Assembly: GCA_022508825.1 (NCBI GenBank)
Contig: JAFLUI010000015.1
Coordinates: forward strand, 1 to 33,948
DNA length: 33,948 bases
Reading direction: 5' to 3'
DNA from: Oscillospiraceae bacterium
GTDB taxonomy: Bacteria > Bacillota > Clostridia > Oscillospirales > Ruminococcaceae
Within the stretch, counting starts at the first letter, position 1; every line of letters starts with the position of its first letter. Below the pieces are notes generated by a model. It was given only the letters and a program-made list of their open reading frames with translations. It was not told the origin of the DNA and ran no database searches. The position numbers and the translations under genes are program-made. This document shows positions 7,738-16,258 of the stretch, in pieces.

Positions 7738-8910
7738 ATGTCAAAAATGCTTTTTACTTCCGAGTCCGTTACCGAAGGACATCCCGATAAGATATGCGAC
7801 CAGATCTCCGATGCAGTTCTGGACGCTATACTTGCACAGGATCCCATGGGACGTGTTGCCTGTGAAACGGTAACAACTACCGGTGTGGTAATGTGTATGG
7901 GCGAAATTTCCACAAAATGCTATGTAGACATCCCCAAGATAGTGCGTCAGGTTGTCATCGACATCGGCTATGACAGAGCGAAATACGGATTTGACGGACA
8001 CACCTGTGCCGTCCTTCAGTCCATAGACGAGCAGTCCGCAGATATTGCAATGGGCGTTGACGACGCTCTGGAGCACAAAACAGGCGAGGACGACAGCACC
8101 ACAGGCGCAGGAGATCAGGGCATGATGTTCGGATATGCCTGCAATGAGACTCCCGAGCTTATGCCGCTGCCTATCTCTCTTGCCCATAAGCTTGCAAAAA
8201 AGCTCACCGATGTGAGAAAATCCGGAACACTCCCCTATCTGCGTCCCGACGGAAAAACTCAGGTCACCGTTGAATATGAAAATGGCAAGCCTGTAAGAGT
8301 GGACACCGTTGTTGTTTCCACACAGCACGCAGCGGAGGTGTCCCTTGACAAGATCAGAGCGGATATCATAGAAAAGGTCATCAAGCCTGTAGTGCCTGCA
8401 GAGCTGCTTGTGGACACAAAATATTTCGTGAACCCCACAGGACGCTTTGTTATAGGCGGTCCCCAGGGAGACAGCGGTCTTACAGGACGCAAGATCATCG
8501 TTGATACATACGGCGGATATGCACGTCACGGCGGCGGAGCCTTCAGCGGAAAGGATCCCACAAAGGTAGACCGCAGCGCCGCATATGCAGCAAGATACGC
8601 AGCTAAAAACGTTGTTGCGGCAGGTCTTGCAGACAAGTGCGAGGTACAGCTTGCTTATGCAATAGGCGTTGCGAACCCTGTTTCCATCATGGTAGACACC
8701 TTCGGAACAGGCAAGGTGCAGGACGACGTTATCGCAAAGGCTCTTGACGAGGTCTTTGACTTCCGTCCCGCTTCAATAATAAAGGATCTGGAGCTCAGAA
8801 AGCCTCAGTACCGTCAGCTTGCAGCATACGGTCACATGGGACGCGAGGACTTAGGCGTTGCATGGGAGCGCACAGACCGTGCCGATGCCATCAAGGCGGC
8901 TATTAAATAA
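7738..8910 (+). CDS. metK: S-adenosylmethionine synthetase
   Basis: The 390-residue protein makes SAM from methionine and ATP in the cytoplasm. It has the usual family length and all signature motifs: GHPDK (14-18) near the N-terminus, [12 protein letters not shown] (123-134), and the glycine-rich [19 protein letters not shown] segment in the C-terminal third, whose lysine and aspartate bind phosphate and metal. It begins at ATG 7738, with AAAGGA ending 11 nt upstream. It is transcribed alone: a consensus promoter and a SAM-I riboswitch precede it and a terminator follows, so its own product should repress it. No truncation or odd residue was seen. Confidence 0.98.
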   Translation: MSKMLFTSESVTEGHPDKICDQISDAVLDAILAQDPMGRVACETVTTTGVVMCMGEISTKCYVDIPKIVRQVVIDIGYDRAKYGFDGHTCAVLQSIDEQSADIAMGVDDALEHKTGEDDSTTGAGDQGMMFGYACNETPELMPLPISLAHKLAKKLTDVRKSGTLPYLRPDGKTQVTVEYENGKPVRVDTVVVSTQHAAEVSLDKIRADIIEKVIKPVVPAELLVDTKYFVNPTGRFVIGGPQGDSGLTGRKIIVDTYGGYARHGGGAFSGKDPTKVDRSAAYAARYAAKNVVAAGLADKCEVQLAYAIGVANPVSIMVDTFGTGKVQDDVIAKALDEVFDFRPASIIKDLELRKPQYRQLAAYGHMGREDLGVAWERTDRADAIKAAIK

Positions 8911-8919
8911 TGGGATTCC

Positions 8920-8960
8920 AAAGGGGGCGCCCTGCAAGAGAGGGCACCCCCTTTATTTTT
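8920..8960 (+). terminator. Terminator of metK
   Basis: Long stem AAAGGGGGCGCCCT / AGGGCACCCCCTTT with one mismatch and a short loop, followed by ATTTTTATG on the + strand. On the - strand the hairpin is followed by GGAATCC, so it would stop the convergent cellulase transcript less well. Confidence 0.88.
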
Positions 8961-8967
8961 ATGTTTA

Positions 8968-10365
8968 CTATTTTACCGACTCTGTAAGAGCCTTTACAAT
9001 GTCCGGATAGTACCATTTAAGATTTCTTCTGTCAAGGATCGCAAAGCCCTCTCCGTCAGCAGGAAGACAGTTTGCACCGTTGTCCCACCAGCAGCATGGG
9101 ATACCGTATTTTTCTGTAACGGAAAGATAGTATTTTATGATCTCCACCCGCTCCTTAGTGTTGGACTTGTTGATGTAACCGAACTCGTCCAGAACTACAG
9201 GTATGCCCTTGCTTACAAATATCTTATTTATATTTGCAAAGGTGCCGTCTATTTCACCTTTGTACCATTCAGTAAGCTCCTTGTCCGCCGAATATCTGTT
9301 CATAGCAACATTATAGGGAGTGTAGGCGTGTATGGAGACTGCGATCATCTTGTCATCGGGCACCTCAAGATCGGACATACCCTCATAGCTCGGACTTGCA
9401 CCGTAGGGAGTAAGTATGAGCATACGGTCGCTGTTATTGCCTCCCGAACCCCTGACAGTCTTTACAAAGGAAACATAGTATTTGTTCAGTATCTTTCTCT
9501 CAGGACTTGTACCGCCGTTCCATTCATTTGCCGAGCCCTTGGTGCGGGGCTCGTTGAGGCCCTCAAAAATAAGGCGCTGGTCATAATCCTTGAAGCGCTC
9601 GGAGATCTGCTCCCAGAGATATGTGAACTTCTTGATGGACGCCTCTGAATTTTTGTCGTCAAACTTTATCCATCCCTCGTCATGGTGAGTGTTGAGGATG
9701 ATAAACATATCGTTGTCGTATGCGTAATCAACTATCTCCTGCACTCTGTCCATCCAGCCCTTGTTGACCTTGCCCCTGGAGTCCATATGCTGTCCCCAGG
9801 AAACAGGGATGCGGATAGTATTGAAGCCTGCCTTCTTTACCATGTCTATCATAGCCTTTGTGGTCTTGGGATTTCCCCATGCCATCTCATACTCGATATC
9901 ATTGCTGCCGTACCATTCGCAGTCGCTGCTGTCAAGGGTATTGCCCAGATTCCAGCCGATAGTCATTTTATCTGTTATATCCTTTGCAGAGCTGTATGCA
10001 GCAGTTTTTTTCGCCGTCCCGGACTCTTTTTTACCGGACGCCTTTGCCTTTACCGTTATCTTACAGGAGGCTTTGTAATCAGTATCCTTGATCTTTGCCG
10101 TGATAACAGCGGTACCTGTCTTTTTCGCGGTGACTACCCCCTTTGAAACTGCGGCAACGGTCTTGTCCGAGCTGCTCCACTGAACGGTGCCCTTTGCAAT
10201 GCCGGTAACAGTCCTTTTTAATGTTAGAGTATCCCCCACTGCCAGCGTAGCTGAGGACTTGCTTAGCTTTATGCCCTTGGTCTCCGCTGCGTAAGCGCTT
10301 GCAGGAAGGAGCATCATGCAAAGCATAAATGTAAGAAGCAGTGCGGATAGCTTTTTCAGAGCCAT
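8968..10365 (-). CDS. Secreted GH5 endoglucanase (cellulase) with N-terminal Big_2 domain
   Basis: Starting at ATG 10365 (GGAGG 9 nt upstream; the frame runs open to 10410 but without a ribosome site) the product has 465 residues. There is a signal peptide with a cut near Ala26-Ala27, a Big_2/bacterial Ig-like domain (about 30-106), a Lys/Ser linker, and a GH5 TIM barrel (about 127-465). Catalytic and conserved residues are visible: IGWNLGNTLD, R185 in NTIRIP, NTHHDEGW, acid/base E272 in GLNEPR, and nucleophile E394 in VLDEFG. It should cut internal beta-1,4-glucan bonds of cellulose or related glucans. No dockerin, carbohydrate-binding module or sortase signal is present, so it is probably a free enzyme. 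It has its own promoter and a palindrome in the leader. Confidence 0.95.
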   Translation of the reverse strand: MALKKLSALLLTFMLCMMLLPASAYAAETKGIKLSKSSATLAVGDTLTLKRTVTGIAKGTVQWSSSDKTVAAVSKGVVTAKKTGTAVITAKIKDTDYKASCKITVKAKASGKKESGTAKKTAAYSSAKDITDKMTIGWNLGNTLDSSDCEWYGSNDIEYEMAWGNPKTTKAMIDMVKKAGFNTIRIPVSWGQHMDSRGKVNKGWMDRVQEIVDYAYDNDMFIILNTHHDEGWIKFDDKNSEASIKKFTYLWEQISERFKDYDQRLIFEGLNEPRTKGSANEWNGGTSPERKILNKYYVSFVKTVRGSGGNNSDRMLILTPYGASPSYEGMSDLEVPDDKMIAVSIHAYTPYNVAMNRYSADKELTEWYKGEIDGTFANINKIFVSKGIPVVLDEFGYINKSNTKERVEIIKYYLSVTEKYGIPCCWWDNGANCLPADGEGFAILDRRNLKWYYPDIVKALTESVK

Positions 10366-10389
10366 AATTGTTTTCCTCCAATAATAAAA

Positions 10390-10406
10390 ATTTACATTTT
10401 GTAAAT
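10390..10406. promoter_or_regulatory. Palindrome in the GH5 leader, candidate operator
   Basis: Perfect inverted repeat ATTTACA (10390-10396), TTT, TGTAAAT (10400-10406), lying downstream of the predicted start of transcription of the cellulase gene. Further copies of the half-site core occur at 10417-10422 (ATTTAC) and 10434-10440 (TTTTACAT), on the promoter side. A repressor site is a fair guess; an RNA hairpin is the alternative. Confidence 0.5.
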
Positions 10407-10431
10407 GCAAAATAACATTTACTATAGTATA

Positions 10432-10460
10432 ATTTTACATTGAAACCACAAAAATGTCAA
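10432..10460 (-). promoter_or_regulatory. Promoter of the GH5 cellulase gene
   Basis: On the - strand: TTGACA (10460-10455), 17-nt spacer, TAAAAT (10437-10432). The leader to the start codon is about 60 nt. Confidence 0.8.
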
Positions 10461-10514
10461 TAGTTTTTGTATCAATATAACAGGAAATCAACCGAAAGGG
10501 GACGTCCATATTTT

Positions 10515-11432
10515 ATGAAAAAGCTGCTGTTCGTCTTTAACCCACACTCAGGAAAGGGACTGATACACACTCATCTTATGAGTATTATCGATACCTTTGT
10601 AAAGAGCGGCTACGAGGTCACCGTCCATCCCACACAGTCGAAGAACGATGCATTTGAAAAGATCTCCGCCCGCTGCGGAGACTTTGACGCTGTAGTGTGC
10701 AGCGGAGGGGACGGAACTCTGAACGAGACCATAAAAGCCCTTATGGTAAGCAACAGACGTATGCCTCTGGGCTATATACCATCGGGAACTATGAACGACT
10801 TTGCCTCCTGTCTCGGCATACCCAAGGATATGCCCGAAGCGGCAGCAAGGATAGTTGAAGGAAATCTTGTCACCGTGGACGTTGGCTCCTTCAACGAGGA
10901 ATATTTTACCTATATTGCTGCTTTCGGAGCCTTCACCGATGTCAGCTATGAGACCCCCCAGCAGATGAAGAATATGTTCGGCAGTCTTGCCTATATCATG
11001 GAGGGAATAAAGCGTCTGAACACCGCAAAATCCTATCATGTGTCCGTTACCTGTGACGGTAACACCATTGAGGACGACTTTATTTTCGGAATGGCGTCAA
11101 ACTCCACCTCGGTAGGCGGCTTCAAGGGTCTGGGAGGACAGGAGGTCAAACTGGACGACGGCGTGTTTGAAGTGCTGCTTATCCGTATGCCCTCAAATAT
11201 CGCAGAGCTGCAGATGACGATAAACTCCCTGCTGCGCAGAGAGCTTGATTCCGAATATTTTATCTCCTTCAAGGCGTCGGAGGTAAGCTTCCACTCGGAC
11301 GACGACCTTCCATGGACACTGGACGGCGAATACGGCGGAAACTGCCGCAATGTCACTGTCAGAAACAATTACAGGGCAGTGGACATCTTTGCCCCCGCCC
11401 CGGGAACGATTATCTCCAAGGCTGAGCCTTGA
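10515..11432 (+). CDS. Diacylglycerol kinase family lipid kinase (YegS/BmrU type)
   Basis: From ATG 10515 (AAAGGGG at 10496-10502) the protein has 305 residues with the DAGK catalytic fold: an N-terminal NPHSGKG loop (9-15), the nucleotide-binding GGDGTLNE motif (64-71), and GYIPSGTMNDFA (87-98). The C-terminal beta-sandwich contains DGVFEVLLIR and a closing L-D-G-E segment. It would phosphorylate diacylglycerol or a related lipid at the membrane face. It is monocistronic and divergent from the cellulase. The last codons and the stop lie in a small palindrome, AAGGCTGAGCCTT, that begins the interspersed repeat at 11418, so the C-terminal residues may come from repeat insertion. Confidence 0.92.
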   Translation: MKKLLFVFNPHSGKGLIHTHLMSIIDTFVKSGYEVTVHPTQSKNDAFEKISARCGDFDAVVCSGGDGTLNETIKALMVSNRRMPLGYIPSGTMNDFASCLGIPKDMPEAAARIVEGNLVTVDVGSFNEEYFTYIAAFGAFTDVSYETPQQMKNMFGSLAYIMEGIKRLNTAKSYHVSVTCDGNTIEDDFIFGMASNSTSVGGFKGLGGQEVKLDDGVFEVLLIRMPSNIAELQMTINSLLRRELDSEYFISFKASEVSFHSDDDLPWTLDGEYGGNCRNVTVRNNYRAVDIFAPAPGTIISKAEP

Positions 11433-11510
11433 CCCTTATCTACCCCCACCGTTAGTACGCACAAACGGTTTAGTCAGCAAAGCCCCCTATCAAGGGGGCG
11501 GCAATGATAT
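11418..11510. repeat. Interspersed multi-hairpin repeat, copy A (short form)
   Basis: It contains the palindrome AAGGCTGAGCCTT followed by GAC, then ATCTACCCCCACCGTTAGTA, an AACGG-TTTAGT block, and the perfect hairpin GCCCCCT (11482-11488) / AGGGGGC (11493-11499) with loop ATCA. Copy B at 19066-19212 has the same blocks in the same order plus an extra middle section. No T-run follows the final hairpin. Confidence 0.8.
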
Positions 11511-11535
11511 AACAACGGGGCTGCAAGGATATGAC

Positions 11536-11566
11536 AGCTGCAGGGAAATTCCTGCAGCTTTTTTCT
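11536..11566 (+). terminator. Intrinsic terminator of the lipid kinase gene
   Basis: Perfect 9-bp stem AGCTGCAGG (11536-11544) / CCTGCAGCT (11551-11559) with loop GAAATT, followed by seven T residues broken by one C (TTTTTTTCTTTT counting the end of the stem). Clearly oriented for the + strand. Confidence 0.93.
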
Positions 11567-11567
11567 T

Positions 11568-11837
11568 TTACTTCTTATCATCAGCTTTAAAGAACATCTT
11601 CACCGTCATAAGAACTCCGAGCACGGAATTGATAAAGGCAAAGGATATGGCAATTATGCTCAGCACCACTCCTGCGGAAGCATTATAGTCCTTTTCGGTC
11701 TTCTTGACGCCTATTATAAGCCCCGGGATGGCGCAGGCGTATGACACCAGCGGCAGTACAAATGAGAAGACCAGTCCCACAATACCAAGGACAAGACTTG
11801 AAACACAGAGCTTTTTCTTTTCGACATTCTTTGACAT
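11568..11837 (-). CDS. Small membrane protein, DUF4190-like
   Basis: The 89-residue protein starts at ATG 11837 (GGGAGG 11 nt upstream). The longer open frame to 11987 overlaps the carboxypeptidase gene and lacks a ribosome site. After a short charged N-terminus it has two hydrophobic regions, about 13-45 and 55-82. The first contains the repeated S-L-V-L-G-I-V-G-L-V pattern and P-G-L-I-I-G-V typical of DUF4190 proteins, and the tail is Lys/Asp-rich. The biochemical role is unknown. It lies 67 nt downstream of the D,D-carboxypeptidase on the same strand, so it is probably part of the same transcript. Confidence 0.75.
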   Translation of the reverse strand: MSKNVEKKKLCVSSLVLGIVGLVFSFVLPLVSYACAIPGLIIGVKKTEKDYNASAGVVLSIIAISFAFINSVLGVLMTVKMFFKADDKK

Positions 11838-11904
11838 AGTAAAATTCCTCCCAATTATATGACAGAGCAGGCAGCGATATGCCCGCGGGGGCTTCCCCGC
11901 CCCG

Positions 11905-13290
11905 CTATAGTCTGCGCTTGCCCTTTGATGATACCTTTTTGATCTTTCTTCGGCGCTTGCTGGTAGCTGCAGCATAGACAGCCACATAAGCCGCTATAAG
12001 GACTCCCGCCGCCGCCACAGCAGCCTTGAACCAGAAGGAGCCCACAAACGCCTTTGCCTTCATTATGTTATACTCAAGCTGGGACATGGACACCGATTCC
12101 TTCGCCACAAGATCCACCGTACACAGGGTCTCTCCCGAAAGGGACAGTGTGTATCTTCCCAGAACATCTCCCTTTTCCACCGGAGCCATGACCGCTCCGT
12201 CAGCGTCCACGTAGGACTTTATGTCTATCTCCTTTTTAAGGTCGGAGGTGTCAAGGGTCTGGGGCCATATAGTGTAAAAGTCCTCCGCAGGCACCAGCAG
12301 CACATACTCGGCATTTTCTCCCAGCTTGACGGGAATCTCGGTTATCTCGTCTGTACTGCTGAGTATCTTTTCATAGGAAAAGTTATTAAATGCCCACTCA
12401 TATATGTTCTGATGGTCGGTATACTGAGCATTTGACTTGCTCCCGTCCTCGTTGTACATGGGAGCGTTAAGTGTAACAAGCAGATAGTTGTTGCCGTCCC
12501 TGCTTGCCAGAGTGGCAAGACAGCGTCCCGCTTCGTCAAGGGTACCTGTTTTCAGTCCCCTGACAGGCTCGTAGTAGAAGGAGCCCTTCTGGGTCATGGC
12601 ATTGGTATGATGTATGGTCACCCAGCCCTCTGAGTTGTAATTTGTAGCGTGGAGCGTATACTCGGTAGTAGTTGCTATCTCAACAAACTTGGGATAGTTG
12701 TCCACCGCATACTTTGCGATAAGCGCCATATCATGAGCATTGGTATACTGCTCGTCATCATAAAGTCCGTGGGGATTGACAAAATGAGTGCCTATACAGC
12801 CTATCTCCTCCGCCTTCTGGTTCATCATGTCCACAAAGTTTGGGATACTGTTTCCTCCCACATGATAAGCGAGGATCCCTGCAGACTCACAGGCAGAGTA
12901 CATAAGCAGGGAGTACATAAGGTCCGTGGCGGTAATGACCTCTCCGCGGGCAAATCCAACCACGGAAGCACCCGTTCCGTAAAGCTCGTCAAAAACAACG
13001 AGAGGGGCTTCATATTTGGTGTTGTCCAGATCCTGAACATGGTCAAGGACTACAATTGCCGTCATTATCTTGGTAAGAGAAGCAGGGTACATCTTTTTTG
13101 TGGGATTCTTTTCGTAAATCACCATGTCCTTGTCCATATTTATAAGGACAGCCGCCTCACTGGCAACGGTAAAATTCGGTGTGAAAGTGACTGCCGCCGC
13201 CCTGACAGGAAGCAGCAGGGTCAGAATCAGAGCCGCAGTGACCGCTGCAGCTGTCATTCTGAGAAAGCCGATATATAGTTTACGCTCCAA
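11905..13290 (-). CDS. D-alanyl-D-alanine carboxypeptidase (DacF/PBP5-like, S11 family)
   Basis: The 461-residue protein removes the terminal D-Ala from peptidoglycan stem peptides outside the membrane. It has an N-terminal signal segment (about 10-33), the S11 transpeptidase-like domain (about 40-275) with S-L-T-K (S71, K74) and K-T-G (K247), a PBP5 C-terminal beta domain, and a C-terminal membrane helix followed by a strongly basic tail. The second active-site motif, normally S-x-N, reads S-A-C (S132-C134). The best start is a TTG at 13290, with AAGGGAG 8 nt upstream; a TTG at 13308 lacks a ribosome site. An extended -10 (TGTTATAAT, -10 at 13330-13325) lies upstream. First gene of a two-gene unit with the DUF4190-like protein. 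Confidence 0.92.
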   Translation of the reverse strand: MERKLYIGFLRMTAAAVTAALILTLLLPVRAAAVTFTPNFTVASEAAVLINMDKDMVIYEKNPTKKMYPASLTKIMTAIVVLDHVQDLDNTKYEAPLVVFDELYGTGASVVGFARGEVITATDLMYSLLMYSACESAGILAYHVGGNSIPNFVDMMNQKAEEIGCIGTHFVNPHGLYDDEQYTNAHDMALIAKYAVDNYPKFVEIATTTEYTLHATNYNSEGWVTIHHTNAMTQKGSFYYEPVRGLKTGTLDEAGRCLATLASRDGNNYLLVTLNAPMYNEDGSKSNAQYTDHQNIYEWAFNNFSYEKILSSTDEITEIPVKLGENAEYVLLVPAEDFYTIWPQTLDTSDLKKEIDIKSYVDADGAVMAPVEKGDVLGRYTLSLSGETLCTVDLVAKESVSMSQLEYNIMKAKAFVGSFWFKAAVAAAGVLIAAYVAVYAAATSKRRRKIKKVSSKGKRRL

Positions 13291-13298
13291 GAGCAATT

Positions 13299-13305
13299 CT
13301 CCCTT
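13299..13305 (-). promoter_or_regulatory. Ribosome binding site fixing a TTG start for the carboxypeptidase
   Basis: AAGGGAG on the - strand, 8 nt before the TTG at 13290-13288. It decides between TTG 13308 (no site upstream), TTG 13296 (too close) and TTG 13290. Confidence 0.7.
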
Positions 13306-13324
13306 CAAAGGTTATGCTTTTACT

Positions 13325-13333
13325 ATTATAACA
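13325..13333 (-). promoter_or_regulatory. Extended -10 promoter element of the carboxypeptidase gene
   Basis: TGTTATAAT on the - strand, about 40 nt upstream of the chosen start. I find no convincing -35; an extended -10 can compensate. Confidence 0.6.
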
Positions 13334-13493
13334 AATTTTTTCTTAAAATGGAATAGCTTTTCAAAATTTTTTTAGCTTCTTGGACAGATGCATGAAGCCA
13401 TAATAAAAAATATCTATATTATATCTGTTTTTTTATTGAAAGTGCCGAAATATTTTTTATTAAAAATTTTATGTTTTAAATTTGTCTAAAGTA

Positions 13494-13502
13494 TGTTATA
13501 AT
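13494..13502 (+). promoter_or_regulatory. Extended -10 promoter element of the GGDEF-EAL gene
   Basis: TGTTATAAT with TATAAT at 13497-13502 and a weak TTTAAA (13475-13480) 16 nt upstream. The rest of 13331-13571 is very AT-rich and I see no gene in it. Confidence 0.65.
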
Positions 13503-13571
13503 ATTTCTATGCGATATATTTCTTTAATCAAAGCGTATGACTCGTAAAATACCAAAGGGGTTATTACTTAT

Positions 13572-16187
13572 ATGTCAAAAAAAGTATCTGTGATACATAC
13601 CAGCTTTACAAAGCGTATAACTGTGTTTATGGCGGCATCTGTGGCATTTCTGCTTGTCTGCTTCTGTATCCTGTCATATGTGCTTACAAGAATGAATGTG
13701 GAAAACAATACCATGAATACCATGAACAGCACAGGCGGTATCATTTCCGGTATGCTGGACGACCAGATAAAGTCTATGGCGATGCAGCTTGATATCATCA
13801 CCGAGGACAGCCGTCTGAAGGATTTCTCCGCGGGTCTTAACAAGGCAGCGGGAAGATCTGATGTAAAGGATCTTGCAGACTATGCCAGCATTTCTTCAAT
13901 GCTTGATATGATCTGCGACAGAAACAGCGATATTATTTCCGCGTGGATCATTTCCGAGCAGAAGAGCATCCTTGTGGGAAACGGAGGAGCTATACTGTTC
14001 CCGGAGGAATACGGTCTTTATGACAAAAACTGGTATGACAAATATTACTCCGGCAGCTCGCGCGCCTATGAATATATATGCGACTGCTACGACAAGAGCA
14101 TACTTACCGATGCCGCAAACGTTGCATCGATAATCGTCCCTGTCAAATATGACGGAAATGTCTATGCCTTCTGCGGCATAGAGGTCAGATATGAAAGTAT
14201 GTTTGAGAGCTTCTCAAAATATTCCTTCAACAACGGAAGCTACCCTGTGGTATCATCGGGCGGAAGGGTCATATATGCTCCCGGCTCACCGGACTTTTAT
14301 AACAGGTTTGACATTGAAGAAATGCCGCTGTTAAATATTGTAAGTCAGCCATCCTACCTCAGAGAGGGCGTTGACAGCTATATTTCCGGGTCATCTTCAT
14401 TCTCAGCAAGCGGAAACGTGGTATATTATTATCAGAAGACCAGCAATGTAAGCGGTCTGAATATAATCATTCTTTTCGACAGCACAAAAATAAGCGGAAG
14501 CGCTTATAAAACCTTTACACAGCAGGTATTGATACTTGTATGCCTGTCTGCGCTTATGATGATGTTCGTTATAAATATGCTGCACCGTGAAAGTCTGCCG
14601 CTGCATGAGATCAGGGACTGTACCGCCGAAATGGCAGAGGGAAACTACAATTACAGGATAAAATCCACTGTCAATAACGAGCTCGGCACGGTAGCATCAA
14701 ATATCAATAAGGTCTCGGACACCATAAGAGCCAAAAATACCATCATAAGCAGCTACAATACAACAGATACACTTACAGGACTGTATAACCGCAGCACTCT
14801 TTATGAGCGCATGGACGATATAATAAAGACCCGTGAAGAGGGCAGGAGCCGTCTTGCAGTAATGTTTGTGGATATAGACAACTTCAAATGGCTCAATGAG
14901 ACCCTGGGACACAATTACGGAGACGCCGTTCTCAGCTCATTTTCGGCAATAATCAGGGATAACCTTCCCCCCGATGTGTTTATCGCACGTTTCAGCGGTG
15001 ATGAGTTTATCATCTTAAAGGAGTTTGACACCGACTATTCCGAGGTACAGGAGCTTATAGAAGGTCTTCACAGCCGCTTCAACAAGCCCATCGAAATAAT
15101 GAACGACAAGTTCTACATCAAGTTTTCCGTGGGTGTTTCCATATACCCCGATGACGACGTCACCTCCGATATGCTTCTCAGGGACGCAGAGCTTGCGCTC
15201 AACAGGGCAAAGGAAAGCGGCAAGGACAGAGTCGCCTTCTATACAAATACAGCCAAAAAGCAGGGAGGACTTGGCAAGGCGGAGATCGCCCGCAGTCTTA
15301 ACGAGGCTCTTAAAAACGGACAGCTTTTCCTCCATTATCAGCCCATCATTTCTGCCCAGACCTGTGATATCCACGGCTTTGAGGTGCTTCTCAGGTGGAT
15401 AAGCCCCGAATTCGGAGTTATCCCCCCCGCTGAATTTGTAAGCGTTGCAGAGGAAAGCGGCGATATCATCCAGATAGGCACATGGATATTTGAAAGCGCC
15501 TGCCGTACCCTTAAACAGATAAATGAGACCTTGAATCCCGACATTATCATGTCAATAAACGTCTCCCCCGTACAGCTCAAGCGCAGCGACTATATAGAGC
15601 ATATCAAGCAGGTCATCGACATAACACAGGTCAATCCAAAGAATATACAGCTTGAGATCACCGAAAGCACTCTTGTGGATTTCTCCGACAACAAGAACAA
15701 TGTTATCACCGAGATCGACGAAATGGGCATAGCCATTGCTCTGGACGATTTCGGAACGGGATATTCTTCACTTAACTATCTGAAGAACTTCCCCATCAAG
15801 TGCCTTAAGATCGACAAGTCATTTATTGATGAGATCAACAACAATCAGCGTGATTACGCCATTACCGACTCCATCATCGACCTTGTACACAATCTTGGCA
15901 TACACACAGTGGCAGAGGGCATCGAGACCGTAGGTCAGTATGACTTCCTTGCTGAGATGAAGTGCGACTACATCCAGGGCTTCCTTATGAGCAAGCCTCT
16001 CAAAGAAGAGGACGCCATTGAGTTTATCAAGAAGTATGATGAACTCCACAAGCCCGACAAGCGCCGTATGGAGGAGACAGAGAAAAAGCTTGCGGACGAG
16101 CGCAAGCAGCGTGAGGAACGGGAACAGAAGCAGGAAAATAAAAATGATCCTGCTCCCCCCACCGAGGATTTTGTCATGTCAGAATAA
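13572..16187 (+). CDS. Membrane-bound GGDEF-EAL protein with extracytoplasmic sensor
   Basis: The 871-residue protein contains a membrane helix (17-39), a large extracytoplasmic Cache-like sensor (about 40-315), a second helix (318-337), HAMP (about 338-390), GGDEF (about 395-558) and EAL (about 570-820), plus a charged coiled-coil-like tail. The synthase signature is SGDEF (475-479) with no upstream RxxD inhibitory site. The phosphodiesterase residues look complete: E604 of EVLLRW, N663, ITES (E698), DDFGTGYSS (D725, D726), K746 and E782. It may make or break c-di-GMP in response to an external ligand; degradation is better supported by the motifs. ATG 13572 follows AAAGGGG. A terminator-like hairpin follows at 16192. 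Confidence 0.94.
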   Translation: MSKKVSVIHTSFTKRITVFMAASVAFLLVCFCILSYVLTRMNVENNTMNTMNSTGGIISGMLDDQIKSMAMQLDIITEDSRLKDFSAGLNKAAGRSDVKDLADYASISSMLDMICDRNSDIISAWIISEQKSILVGNGGAILFPEEYGLYDKNWYDKYYSGSSRAYEYICDCYDKSILTDAANVASIIVPVKYDGNVYAFCGIEVRYESMFESFSKYSFNNGSYPVVSSGGRVIYAPGSPDFYNRFDIEEMPLLNIVSQPSYLREGVDSYISGSSSFSASGNVVYYYQKTSNVSGLNIIILFDSTKISGSAYKTFTQQVLILVCLSALMMMFVINMLHRESLPLHEIRDCTAEMAEGNYNYRIKSTVNNELGTVASNINKVSDTIRAKNTIISSYNTTDTLTGLYNRSTLYERMDDIIKTREEGRSRLAVMFVDIDNFKWLNETLGHNYGDAVLSSFSAIIRDNLPPDVFIARFSGDEFIILKEFDTDYSEVQELIEGLHSRFNKPIEIMNDKFYIKFSVGVSIYPDDDVTSDMLLRDAELALNRAKESGKDRVAFYTNTAKKQGGLGKAEIARSLNEALKNGQLFLHYQPIISAQTCDIHGFEVLLRWISPEFGVIPPAEFVSVAEESGDIIQIGTWIFESACRTLKQINETLNPDIIMSINVSPVQLKRSDYIEHIKQVIDITQVNPKNIQLEITESTLVDFSDNKNNVITEIDEMGIAIALDDFGTGYSSLNYLKNFPIKCLKIDKSFIDEINNNQRDYAITDSIIDLVHNLGIHTVAEGIETVGQYDFLAEMKCDYIQGFLMSKPLKEEDAIEFIKKYDELHKPDKRRMEETEKKLADERKQREEREQKQENKNDPAPPTEDFVMSE

Positions 16188-16191
16188 TTGC

Positions 16192-16230
16192 TGCCGGTGC
16201 TTTGATAACATAAAGTACCGGCATATTTTT
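16192..16230 (+). terminator. Terminator after the GGDEF-EAL gene
   Basis: TGCCGGTGCTTT (16192-16203) pairs with AAAGTACCGGCA (16212-16223) with one weak position, followed by TATTTTTAAA. It separates the c-di-GMP gene from the Fe-S gene, which starts 36 nt later. Confidence 0.75.
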
Positions 16231-16258
16231 AAAAAGACATAATTTGGGAGGTATACAT

